Shown: positions 17,039 to 25,359 of the stretch, piece by piece
Numbering within the stretch: position 1 is the first letter of the stretch
Layout: the number at the start of each line of letters is the position of its first letter
Source: Pseudonocardia kunmingensis
Lineage (GTDB): Bacteria; Actinomycetota; Actinomycetes; Mycobacteriales; Pseudonocardiaceae
Direction of reading: 5' to 3'
Length of the DNA: 64,000 bases
Assembly: GCF_006716445.1 (NCBI RefSeq)
Contig: NZ_VFPA01000002.1
Location: 992,001-1,056,000, forward strand
Program-made: the position numbers and the translations under genes
The notes under the pieces: model-generated
What the model was told of the DNA's origin: nothing
What the model saw: the letters and a program-made list of their open reading frames with translations, nothing else
Database searches by the model: none

Positions 17039-17068
17039 GGGGCCGTCCGGGTGGATCCGGACGGCCCC
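17039..17068. terminator. Strong hairpin between convergent genes, likely bidirectional terminator
   Basis: A 12-bp perfect stem (17039-17050 with 17057-17068, arm GGGGCCGTCCGG) and a 6-base loop directly after the amidohydrolase stop and facing the RidA stop. There is no T-run, as is common for actinobacterial terminators. Confidence 0.75.
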
Positions 17069-17100
17069 GGTAGCGGCACCCAGCGGAATGGTCGGGCCGG

Positions 17101-17499
17101 CTACCGCAGGCGACCTCCGCCGCGACCCCCCGGCAGGTAGGCGGTCGCGGTGATCTCGACGCGCAGGCCGAACGGCAGAGCCGCCACCCCGACGGCGGTC
17201 CGGGCCGGGAGCGCGCGGTCGCCGAAGTACCTCCGGTACGCCGCGTCCATCGCCGCCCAGTCGTCCAGGTCGGCGAGGTAGCAGGTCATCGACACCACGT
17301 CGGCCAGCGTGGCGTCGACCTCGGCGAGGACTCGTTCGAGGTTGCCCAGTGCGGTCGCGGTCTCCGCCTCGATGCCGCCGGGAACCACCGAGGAGCTCTC
17401 GTCGAGACCGCCCTGCCCGGCGACGAACCCGATGTCGCCTGCGATGACGAGCGAGGTGTAGGCACCCTTCGCGGTGCCGATGTCGATGTTGGTTCGCAT
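17101..17499 (-). CDS. RidA/YjgF family enamine/imine deaminase
   Basis: A 132-residue RidA-family protein that keeps the catalytic-type Arg in LPARTAVGVAALP and the C-terminal VEITATAYLP. It should form a trimer and hydrolyse enamine/imine (2-aminoacrylate-like) or carbamate-type intermediates. Last gene of a leftward operon HyuA - HyuB - M19 dipeptidase - RidA, with 16 bp to the dipeptidase stop. The basic Gly/Arg tail (GGRGGGRLR) is unusual. Rid proteins recur in pyrimidine and hydantoin catabolism, which fits the neighbours. Confidence 0.88.
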   Translation of the reverse strand: MRTNIDIGTAKGAYTSLVIAGDIGFVAGQGGLDESSSVVPGGIEAETATALGNLERVLAEVDATLADVVSMTCYLADLDDWAAMDAAYRRYFGDRALPARTAVGVAALPFGLRVEITATAYLPGGRGGGRLR

Positions 17500-17515
17500 G
17501 CGTTCGCTCCCGGGG

Positions 17516-18565
17516 TCAGCGGTGGCCGGCCGGGCTCGGCCGGCAGCTCGGTTCGTGGTGGTCGAGCACGCCGTCGAGGAAGGCGCGCAGGTTGTCGTGC
17601 AGCACGGCGTCGCACTCGGCCCGCGACCAGCCGCGCGCCTGCATGCGATCGGCGAGGTACGGGAAGTGGTGGGGCCCCTCGAGGCCCTCGACCGCGGCGT
17701 CCGGTGCCATCCCCTCGGGCATGATGATGTCCGGCGGGATGTGCAGCCCTCCGGAGCGCACGAGCTGGCGGGTGAAGTCGGCCCCGATCGCCAGCCGGTC
17801 GACGCCGACCACCCGACGGGCGTGGTCGAGGTGGTCCACCGCCTTGTCGAGCGTCGCCCCTCCGTCCCCGATGCCGAGGGTGACCGGGTGCGGCATCACG
17901 CCGATGAGCCCGCCCGCGGCCGCGATCGCGGTCAGCTGGGCATCGCTCAGGTTGCGCGACGTGTCGTAGACGGACCGGCACCCGGCGTGGCTGACCAGCA
18001 GGTGCCCACAGGCGGCCCGCGCAAGCACCTGGTCGACCGTGCGGGGGCTCGCGTGCGCGAGGTCGATGGCGATGTGCCGTTCGACCAGCGCGTCGACGAG
18101 GGTGCGCCCGAGCCTGCTCAGGCCGCCGTCGCTGTCGTGCTCCTGCAGGCCGTCGGCGAACGGGTTGCGCCGGTTCCAGGTCAGGCCGACCATGCGCACG
18201 CCGAGGGCGATGAAGGGCTCCAGCAGTGCCGCGCTGTACCCGAACGGCTCGACGCCCTCCATGCTCAGCACGAGCGCGATCCGGCCCTCGCGTTCCGCCT
18301 CGGCCAGGTCACCGGCACCGCGGGCCCAGACGAGGTCGGCGGGGTTCTCCCGCAGCGCGCGGTGGAAGGCGCCGCACTGGTGCAACGCCACCCGGAGCCC
18401 GCCCTCCGGCAGCTGCTCGAGCCCGCAGGCGACAGCGCACACGGTCAGCGCCACGTGGCCGTCGCGCATCTTGCCGAGCCAGTGCCGGCCGAACGGGTTC
18501 GGCTCGTGTGCGCGGTGGGCGACCTCGTGCAGCAGGTCGTTGTGGGCGTCGGCGAACCGGGTCAT
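17516..18565 (-). CDS. Membrane dipeptidase (peptidase family M19) homologue
   Basis: A 349-residue TIM-barrel zinc peptidase of the renal dipeptidase family. Metal ligands visible: HxD in DAHNDLLHE, Glu in LSMEGVEPFG, His in IDLAHASPRTV, His in VSHAGCRSVYD and Asp in IGADF. No signal peptide, so it is cytoplasmic. Its start overlaps the HyuB stop by 4 bp. In this operon it may cleave a dipeptide-like or N-carbamoyl product released after ring opening; bacterial M19 enzymes also act on D-amino-acid dipeptides. Confidence 0.88.
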   Translation of the reverse strand: MTRFADAHNDLLHEVAHRAHEPNPFGRHWLGKMRDGHVALTVCAVACGLEQLPEGGLRVALHQCGAFHRALRENPADLVWARGAGDLAEAEREGRIALVLSMEGVEPFGYSAALLEPFIALGVRMVGLTWNRRNPFADGLQEHDSDGGLSRLGRTLVDALVERHIAIDLAHASPRTVDQVLARAACGHLLVSHAGCRSVYDTSRNLSDAQLTAIAAAGGLIGVMPHPVTLGIGDGGATLDKAVDHLDHARRVVGVDRLAIGADFTRQLVRSGGLHIPPDIIMPEGMAPDAAVEGLEGPHHFPYLADRMQARGWSRAECDAVLHDNLRAFLDGVLDHHEPSCRPSPAGHR

Positions 18566-20304
18566 CGGGCCGCTCGCAGTCCGGCGGTGGCCAGCTCGTC
18601 GATGCGCCAGGCACCGCGGTCCTGTACGACCCGCACGCCGTGGACCGATGCCGCGTCGTCGGCGCTGAGAAACTCCCCGCGCACGTCGCGCAGCACGTCG
18701 GCGGGGTCGCGGGTGAACGGGTCGCCCAGCCCGCCGCCCCCGGACGTCACGGCGGTGAACGTGTCACCGACCCCCAGCGGGTGTGAACTGTCGTGCCTGG
18801 TGACGACCACCTCGCCCGCGGTGCTGGGACGCACGACCACCCGTGCCGGCCTGCCGGGCCTGCCGCCGTCCATCCCCCGGCACATCACGTCCTGCGTGTT
18901 CTCCAGCACCACGTTCAGATGGAGACCGGCTTCGAGGATGCGGTAGTCGCGGCGGATGCCCGGGCCGCCGCGCCGGCGACCGGCGCCGGCGACCGACGGC
19001 GCGTACTCGAAGCGCTCGATCCGCACCGGGTACCGGTTTTCGATGATCTCGACGGGGGTGTTCGGCACGTCGCCGTTGCCCATCACGTTGAGCACGGCGC
19101 CGTCGCCGTCCGGCCGCCCGCCGGTTCCGCCGTCGACGGGGTCGCTGAAGATGAACGGCCTGCCGTCCCGCGGGTCCGATCGCGAGATGGCGATGCCGGT
19201 GAGCTGGGAGCCGCCCGCCGGGCACGAGTCCGGCAGGGCCTCGGCCATGGCCTGCACGCACAGTTCGATCACGGCCACCACGGCGTAGCCGTAGGAGTCG
19301 CACGGCGCGGGGCGCTGCGCGGTCAGCGCGGTGCCCGGCTCGATCTCGAAGTCGAGGGCGCGGAAGTGGCCCTCGTTCGTCGGGTCGGTCGGCATCGTCA
19401 GCGCCTTGAGCGCGATCCGCACCGCGCTCTTCGCGACGATCGGGTTGAGGTTGACCGGTCCGCCCCGGGTGGGGTCGGTGCCGCGGAAGGACGCCGTCAT
19501 CCGATCACCGGACACGCGGAGGTTCACCGCCAGCCGGACCGGGTCGTTCTCCACGACGCCGTCGGAGTCCAGGCACATGGTCGCGTCGTAGCTGCCGTCG
19601 GGGATCTTGGCGATCTTCTGCCGGACCGCGGCATCGGTGCGCTCGATGACCGCCGACATCGCGTCCGTGACCACGTCCGCCCCGTACTTCGTGCACAAGG
19701 CCTGTACCCGCAGCGCACCCTGGTGGGCGGCGGCGAGCTTGGCCTCCAGGTCACCCGTCACCAGGTCGGAGAAGCGGACGTTGGCCGCGATCAGCCTGAA
19801 CAGTTCGGTGTTGCGGCGGCCCCGGTCGACCAGCTTCAGGTGGTTGAAGCAGATCCCCTCCTGGAAGATGCTCGTCGAGTCGCGACACCACCCGCCGGGT
19901 TCCTTGCCGCCGACGTCCGCCCAGTGCGCCGTCGCCGAGGAGAACGCGACGATCCGGCCCGAGTGGAAGATCGGCAGGTAGACCGTGGTGTCGGAGATGT
20001 GGGTGCCGCTGAGGTACGGATCGTTGACGATGACGACGTCGCCCTCGTCGAACCCGTCGAGCCCGAGCGCGGCGACGCCGGTCCGGACGGTGTCGCCGAG
20101 GCAGCCGATGAAAGCGGCGACGCCCGGCGCTTCGCCCCACATCTGGCCGTCGGGCGACACGATGCCGAGCCCGTAGTCCTGCGACTCGAACAGCAGCGGG
20201 TTGTAGGCGGTGAGCCGCAACGTCCTGGCCATCTCCAGCGCTGCCGACGTCATGCCGTTGCGGATGATCTCCACGGTGACGATGTCGACGTCCGGACCGC
20301 TCAT
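18562..20304 (-). CDS. hyuB: Hydantoinase B/oxoprolinase family protein
   Basis: Beta subunit (580 residues) of an ATP-dependent hydantoinase/5-oxoprolinase/acetone-carboxylase-type enzyme. Typical HyuB segments are visible: VEIIRNGMTSAALEMARTL at the N-terminus, LLFESQDYGLGI, IVNDPYLSGTHISDTTVYLP, HWADVGGKEPGG and GGGGLGDPFTRDP near the end. The ATG overlaps the HyuA stop (ATGA), so A and B subunits are coupled. The longer upstream frame is a shadow of hyuA. Reaction: ATP-driven opening or carboxylation of a small carbonyl or cyclic amide, with HyuA phosphorylating the substrate. Confidence 0.9.
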   Translation of the reverse strand: MSGPDVDIVTVEIIRNGMTSAALEMARTLRLTAYNPLLFESQDYGLGIVSPDGQMWGEAPGVAAFIGCLGDTVRTGVAALGLDGFDEGDVVIVNDPYLSGTHISDTTVYLPIFHSGRIVAFSSATAHWADVGGKEPGGWCRDSTSIFQEGICFNHLKLVDRGRRNTELFRLIAANVRFSDLVTGDLEAKLAAAHQGALRVQALCTKYGADVVTDAMSAVIERTDAAVRQKIAKIPDGSYDATMCLDSDGVVENDPVRLAVNLRVSGDRMTASFRGTDPTRGGPVNLNPIVAKSAVRIALKALTMPTDPTNEGHFRALDFEIEPGTALTAQRPAPCDSYGYAVVAVIELCVQAMAEALPDSCPAGGSQLTGIAISRSDPRDGRPFIFSDPVDGGTGGRPDGDGAVLNVMGNGDVPNTPVEIIENRYPVRIERFEYAPSVAGAGRRRGGPGIRRDYRILEAGLHLNVVLENTQDVMCRGMDGGRPGRPARVVVRPSTAGEVVVTRHDSSHPLGVGDTFTAVTSGGGGLGDPFTRDPADVLRDVRGEFLSADDAASVHGVRVVQDRGAWRIDELATAGLRAAR

Positions 20305-22367
20305 GCCTCGCACCCCGATCGCTCGATGATCAAGTTGCCGAGGTCGTCGACCCCGGCGGTCCAACCCGGTGGCACGACGGTCGTCGTCGTCCATTCCTCG
20401 ATGACGGCTGGGCCCGGCACCCGTTGGCCGGCCGCGAGCGCCTCCCGTTCGTAGATCCGGGTCTCGACGAACGCCGAGCCGAAGTGGACCGGCCGCACGT
20501 CGTGCGGTCCGGTCTCGGTCCGCTGCGTCCAGCACGGCCAACTCGGCCGGGTGACCGGGCCGACGACCCTGGCGCGGCTGTGCACGAGCTCCAGGGGGGC
20601 CTCCGCGGAGCCGTGCCCGTAGAGCCGGCGATGGGCGCCGACGAACGCCGCGCGCACCTGGGTGCGCAGCAGCTCGCCCGACTCCAGCCAGCCCACGTCG
20701 AGGGCCACCGGGATGGTGGCGTCCTGGCCGGTGTAGCGGACGTCGAGCTGGTGAGTGGTGACCAGCGACTCGGCGGTGAATCCGTACTGGGCCAGCTGGT
20801 CGGTCGCCTCGGCGGCCAGCGCGGAGACGATCTTGATGACCTCGTCGGAATGGGGCTCGTCCAGCGGCAGGACCCGCGTGAGCACCGCGTCCTCGCGGTA
20901 GTCCGAGCTGAGGATGCCCCAGGCCGAGAAGTTCGCCGGGGCCTGCGGGACCACCACGGTCCCGACCTCGCAGTGCTCGGCCACCGCCGCCGCGAACAGC
21001 CCGCCGCCCCCGCCGTAGGAGTACATGACGAAGTCGCGCGGGTCGAGCCCGCGTTCCACGGTCACCGCCCGGATCGCGTAGGTCATGCTCGTCTCGGCGA
21101 TGGCCAGGGTGCCCGCGGCGGCCTGCTCGAGCGACAGCCCGAGGGGCTCGGCGATCCGGGAGCGCATCGCCTCGGTCGCGGCGTCCGGGTCGAGGCGCAT
21201 CCGGGACCCGAGGAATCGTTGCGGATCGAGCCGGCCGAGCAGCAGGTGGGCGTCGGTCACGGTGGGTTCCGTACCGCCGAGCCCGAACGCGGCCGGGCCG
21301 GGGTGCGCACCGGCGCTGCGCGGCCCCACCTGCAGGGCACCGCGGTGGTCGATCCAGGCGATCGAGCCGCCGCCGGCGCCGATCGACACGATGTCGATGG
21401 TGGGGCCGAGGACCGGGCGGCCGTCGACGGTGGTCTCGGACCGCTCCAGGATCCGTCCGTCCTCGATGAGCGCGACGTCATAGCTGGTCCCGCCCACATC
21501 GGCGCAGATGACGTTCCGGTGGCCGAGCTGTGCGGCCAGCGCCGCGGCGCCGATGACGCCGCCCGCCGGGCCGGACTCCAGGGTCCGGATGGGTTTGCGG
21601 GCGGCCAGGTGCTCGGCGATGACCCCGCCGCTGGACTGCATGAGCGCGACCGGCCGGTAGTAGCCGCGCGAACCGAGGTTCGCGACCAGGTCGGAGATGT
21701 AGCGCTGGAAGCTCGGCTGGACGTAGGAGTTCAGCACGGTGGTCGAGGTGCGCTCGTACTCCCGCCATTCGGTGACCAGTTCGCTCGACGCGGTGACGGC
21801 GATCTCCGGGTAGCGCTCCCGGACCAGCTCGGCAGCGCGTCGTTCGTGCTCGTGGTTGGCGTAGGAGTGGAGGAAGCAGATCGCGATCGCCGCCGCTCCG
21901 CGCCGCACCAGGAGATCGGCGCTCTCCAGCAGCCCAACCTCGTCGAGCGGCTGGACGACGGTCCCGTCGCCGGCGACCCGCTCCCGCACCTGGACCCGCA
22001 TGTCCCGCGGCACCAGTGCGGGTGTCGGCCGGTGGAACAGGTTGTAGATCTCCGGGCGGCCGCCCCGCGCCAGCGAGAGGACGTCGCGGAAGCCGTCCGT
22101 GGTGATCAGACCGACGGTCACCCCGCGTTCCTGCAGGATCGTGTTGATCGCGACGGTCGTCCCGTGGAAGATCCGCTCGATCCCCGCCACCTGGACGGGA
22201 AGTCGATCGAGGCCTGCGAGGAACTCCTCCACCAGACGCGACGAGGTGGAGGGCTGCTTCTCGATCACCAGCTCTCCGCTGACCTCGTCGAGCATGACGA
22301 AGTCGATGAACGTCCCCCCGACGTCGACCGCGACGCGGGATCTGGATGCCTTGCCGGATGCGGGCAC
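20301..22367 (-). CDS. hyuA: Hydantoinase A/oxoprolinase family protein
   Basis: ATP-binding alpha subunit, 688 residues, with the ASKHA fold. The phosphate-1 motif VDVGGTFIDFV lies at about residues 14-24, FHGTTVAINTILQERG follows, QSSGGVIAEHLAARKPIRTLESGPAGGVIGA is the adenosine/phosphate-2 region, and ADVGGTSYDVALI the second. The C-terminal domain ends IEEWTTTTVVPPGWTAGVDDLGN. GTG start with GAAGGGAG upstream. It is divergent from the PucR regulator (140 bp gap), the likely controller. It partners HyuB next door; substrate probably a hydantoin-, oxoproline- or pyrimidine-derived cyclic amide. Confidence 0.92.
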   Translation of the reverse strand: MPASGKASRSRVAVDVGGTFIDFVMLDEVSGELVIEKQPSTSSRLVEEFLAGLDRLPVQVAGIERIFHGTTVAINTILQERGVTVGLITTDGFRDVLSLARGGRPEIYNLFHRPTPALVPRDMRVQVRERVAGDGTVVQPLDEVGLLESADLLVRRGAAAIAICFLHSYANHEHERRAAELVRERYPEIAVTASSELVTEWREYERTSTTVLNSYVQPSFQRYISDLVANLGSRGYYRPVALMQSSGGVIAEHLAARKPIRTLESGPAGGVIGAAALAAQLGHRNVICADVGGTSYDVALIEDGRILERSETTVDGRPVLGPTIDIVSIGAGGGSIAWIDHRGALQVGPRSAGAHPGPAAFGLGGTEPTVTDAHLLLGRLDPQRFLGSRMRLDPDAATEAMRSRIAEPLGLSLEQAAAGTLAIAETSMTYAIRAVTVERGLDPRDFVMYSYGGGGGLFAAAVAEHCEVGTVVVPQAPANFSAWGILSSDYREDAVLTRVLPLDEPHSDEVIKIVSALAAEATDQLAQYGFTAESLVTTHQLDVRYTGQDATIPVALDVGWLESGELLRTQVRAAFVGAHRRLYGHGSAEAPLELVHSRARVVGPVTRPSWPCWTQRTETGPHDVRPVHFGSAFVETRIYEREALAAGQRVPGPAVIEEWTTTTVVPPGWTAGVDDLGNLIIERSGCEA

Positions 22368-22507
22368 TGGCGCTCCCTTCCTCGGGTTCGTCCGCCGAGT
22401 ATCTGGGCCGTACCGGGCACGGTCTTCGGATCATCAGCACGAGGTTCGGCACGACTTCATGCGTTCGGCACAGCCTCCATGTCGCACGGGTCGGACATCA
22501 TCGGGCG

Positions 22508-24010
22508 ATGACCGCCGTTGCCGCGCTGCTGTCCGATCCGCACGTCGCCCGGCTGGTGACGCGGCTGCCTCCCGACGGCGTGGATGCGCGTGCGGTGACC
22601 GAGGTCCAGGTGGCGGAGGACGTCGCCGCGATCGCGCGGGTCGGTGCAGGGGCCATGGTCGTGCTCACCGCTCGGGCGTCGGCCGCCCTGTCCGGCTACC
22701 GGCTCGACCTGGCCGTGCGGCTGGCCGCGGACCGCAGGGCGGCCGCCCTGGTGCTCCTGTCCGGGGAGGAGACCGTGGTCGGTACGTCCGCCCAGGCGAT
22801 CGCCGGCGCCGGCCGGGTCACGGTGCTGCGCGCCGATCCGGCCGTACCGACGGCCGAACTGGTGGTGGCGGTGGACCGCAGGCTGAACGACGGTGCCGCC
22901 GCTGCGCTCCACCGCGTCCACCGCGGTCTGACCCGGCTCGACACCCTGCGGGCCGAGGACGCCCCGATCGAGGCGTTGCTCGAGGCGGCGGGGGAGTGCC
23001 TGGGCGAGCCCGTCGAGCTCCGCCCGCCGCGGGCGGCCGAGCTGGGCGTCCCGGTGCGGGTGGAGGGGCGGACCGAGGGCACGCTGAGCACCGCCCGCCC
23101 GGCCGACCGCTTCGGCGAGCTCGCGGCCGAGCTGGTCCTCGCGCTGGCCTCCGCCGCCGTCGCCGAGGGGTTGCAGCGCACCCGGCGGGCCGAGGAAGCC
23201 CCCGACCAGCGGCGGGCCGAGCTGCTGACCGAACTGCTCCTGGCCGAACCGCCGCAGGCGGGCGGGCTGCTCGACCGAGCCCGGGCGCTCGGGATCGACA
23301 TCGACGGCTGGCACACCGCCGTGTTGCTGGAGACCGACGAAGCGCCCGACCACGCCGGGTCGGACAGCTCCCGGTTCGACCGGGCGCTCGCGGTCCGGCG
23401 GGCGGCCCTCGAGGTCGCGCGCGACGCCGGCGGGGTGTGGCATCGTGCCCGCAGCGGTGGAACGCTGCTGGTCGTCCGGATCGATCCGGACGACCCGGGG
23501 CTCGGGGCGATCTCGAGGGCCGGCACGGTCGCGACCGGCATCGTGTCACGGGTGGCCGAGGTCGGGGCGACGACCCGGGCGGGCGTGGGCAGCTCGCACC
23601 CGGGCCTGGCCGGGCTTCGGCGGTCGGTCGCCGAGGCCCGGGCCGCGCTGTCCGGCCGGGACGCTCCGGTGGTCTCGTTCGACTCGCTCGGGACGAACCG
23701 CTTCCTGGCCGAGTGGTCGGCGTCCACCGTCGGCCGGGAGATCGGCCAGACCCTGCTCGCCCCGCTGGAACGGCTCGGTCCCGAGCGACGGGCGACGGCG
23801 GTCCGCACGCTCGCCGCGTACCTGGACCACCACGGGTCGCTGCTGCACGCGGCCGAGGCCCTGCACCTGCACCGCAACTCGCTGGCCTACCGGCTCAAAC
23901 GGATCCTGGCGGTGCTCGACGTCGACCTCGACGATCCGAACCAGTGGATGATGCTCCAACTGGCCTGCCGGGCCAGGCTCCTTCAGGAGACGACCCGCAA
24001 CCGTCCCTGA
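22508..24010 (+). CDS. PucR/CdaR-family transcriptional regulator
   Basis: A 500-residue regulator of the PucR type. The N-terminal half is a PucR-like sensory domain, and the end holds the PucR C-terminal HTH (TLAAYLDHHGSLLHAAEAL, then HLHRNSLAYRLKRILAVL). PucR regulators commonly control purine, allantoin, hydantoin or amino-acid catabolism, which fits the adjacent HyuAB operon and DUF917 pair. ATG at 22508 chosen; there is no strong ribosome site, and longer versions run into the hyuA promoter. The last 28 bp overlap the convergent HyuA-like gene. Confidence 0.88.
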   Translation: MTAVAALLSDPHVARLVTRLPPDGVDARAVTEVQVAEDVAAIARVGAGAMVVLTARASAALSGYRLDLAVRLAADRRAAALVLLSGEETVVGTSAQAIAGAGRVTVLRADPAVPTAELVVAVDRRLNDGAAAALHRVHRGLTRLDTLRAEDAPIEALLEAAGECLGEPVELRPPRAAELGVPVRVEGRTEGTLSTARPADRFGELAAELVLALASAAVAEGLQRTRRAEEAPDQRRAELLTELLLAEPPQAGGLLDRARALGIDIDGWHTAVLLETDEAPDHAGSDSSRFDRALAVRRAALEVARDAGGVWHRARSGGTLLVVRIDPDDPGLGAISRAGTVATGIVSRVAEVGATTRAGVGSSHPGLAGLRRSVAEARAALSGRDAPVVSFDSLGTNRFLAEWSASTVGREIGQTLLAPLERLGPERRATAVRTLAAYLDHHGSLLHAAEALHLHRNSLAYRLKRILAVLDVDLDDPNQWMMLQLACRARLLQETTRNRP

Positions 24011-25359
24011 GGTGGGCCCTCGGCCCGGGCCCGGCACCGGACCGGGCTCTCCGGCAGGTACGGCAGCGGCACCTCGGCGAACTCGACGACGGCGATCCCG
24101 CCCGGGTCGGCGCCGTTGTACAAGGCCAGATCCGTGGCCCGCGCCGCGAGCTCGGCGTACCGCCGCTCCGCCGGCAGGTACCTCGGCAGCACCACCTCGA
24201 CGGTCGCGCTGACCGGGGCCAGCGCGGCTCCCACCGCGGCGGCGAACTCGGCCAGCCTCGGGCACTGCGCCTCGCTTTCCGCGGGCAGTTCGCCCACCAG
24301 CATCCGCGCGGCGCCGCCGACCACGACCAGCGGTCGTGGCGCCTCCCGCCCTCCGAGCCGGGCGAGCGTCCGCGCCGGCTCGGCCCGGTGCCGCGATGCA
24401 CCCGGGCCGTGGCGCACGGCGGCGACGTCGGGCAGCTCGACACTTGTCGGTACGCCGGCGATCAGTCGGCGCCCGCTCGACTCCCGTGAACGGGCGTTGT
24501 GGACCGCGCCGACCGCGATGCCGTCCGGCTCGGCCCGGCAGACCAGCGCGTCGCCGACGCCTGCCAGCGCCGCCGCACCCCGGAGCCACGCCGCGTCGCC
24601 ACCGGCGTAGGTCAGCAGGGGAAACCGGGCCGCCTCCGCGGCTGCGATGAGCGTCCCGTCGTTGCGGACGAGGTAAGCCGGCGCGTCGATGCGCAGCCGC
24701 TCCAGTGCCGTGGCGATGGCATCCACCAGCCGGCGGCCGACGCCGGTCAGCGCCGCGTCGAGTACCGCGGAGTTCTCCCGTTCCAGCAGCCCGAGCGCGC
24801 CGAACTCGTGGCTCAGCACGACCGGGGTGCCGGGTAGCGTGGCCTCGACCGTCCGTTCGGCGGCGTGCTCGTCCGCGGCCGAGACGCCGGCGAACGTGGC
24901 GGTGATCGCGACCGCCGCCGGATCGGCGCGCGTCAACGCGGCCCGCAGTCCCGCCTCGTCCAGTGGTGCCGCGGCGCTGCCGTCGACGCCGCATCCGCCG
25001 GTCACGATCGCCTCGCCCGCCGATACCGCGGTGCGCAGGGCCGGCGGCCAGCCGTGCAGCGGGGGGAACGCCGATCGGGCCGGCGTTGCCAGCCGGATCG
25101 ACGCCACGGGCACCAGGTCGTAGGGCGGACGCAGGGCGGCCGCGGCCCATCTGCCCGCGGCCACCACCGCAAGGGTCGCGCCCGGATCGACCTCGCGGAC
25201 GGCGAGCAGCCGGGCCAGGGCCGCCTCGACGTCGGCGGCAGGCGAGCCCGTCGGGTCGAGCTCGGCGGTGGCGACCACGGTGCCGTCGGGGGTGACTGCG
25301 GCGGCCTCGATCCGCCGGGCCCCGGTCGCGACGGCCAACCGCACCGGAACGGGCGTCAC
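23983..25359 (-). CDS. Degenerate hydantoinase A-like (ASKHA) protein
   Basis: A 458-residue protein that follows the HyuA plan but has lost its ATP motifs. The N-terminus RLAVATGARRIEAAAVTPDG replaces the DVGGT loop, and VCRAEPDGIAVGAV replaces the second DVGGT loop. The segment APAYLVRNDGTLIAAAEAARFPLLTYAGGDAAWLRGAAALAG matches the QSNGG...SGPAAG region of true HyuA. It is much shorter than the 688-residue HyuA nearby. Its GTG overlaps the stop of the DUF917 gene, so the two are coupled; such DUF917/HyuA-like pairs occur in many bacteria. Possibly a structural or regulatory subunit of the DUF917 enzyme. Confidence 0.75.
   Translation of the reverse strand: MTPVPVRLAVATGARRIEAAAVTPDGTVVATAELDPTGSPAADVEAALARLLAVREVDPGATLAVVAAGRWAAAALRPPYDLVPVASIRLATPARSAFPPLHGWPPALRTAVSAGEAIVTGGCGVDGSAAAPLDEAGLRAALTRADPAAVAITATFAGVSAADEHAAERTVEATLPGTPVVLSHEFGALGLLERENSAVLDAALTGVGRRLVDAIATALERLRIDAPAYLVRNDGTLIAAAEAARFPLLTYAGGDAAWLRGAAALAGVGDALVCRAEPDGIAVGAVHNARSRESSGRRLIAGVPTSVELPDVAAVRHGPGASRHRAEPARTLARLGGREAPRPLVVVGGAARMLVGELPAESEAQCPRLAEFAAAVGAALAPVSATVEVVLPRYLPAERRYAELAARATDLALYNGADPGGIAVVEFAEVPLPYLPESPVRCRARAEGPPQGRLRVVS

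Noticed and set aside
17051-17060. GTGGATCCGG as a further GntR-type site
   Set aside because: It forms the loop and stem of the terminator hairpin between convergent genes, not a promoter.
20424-22511. A 695-codon frame antisense to hyuA
   Set aside because: Composition is that of a shadow frame in high-GC DNA (Arg/Gly/Ala/Asp-rich, no domain), while the opposite strand encodes a clear hydantoinase A.
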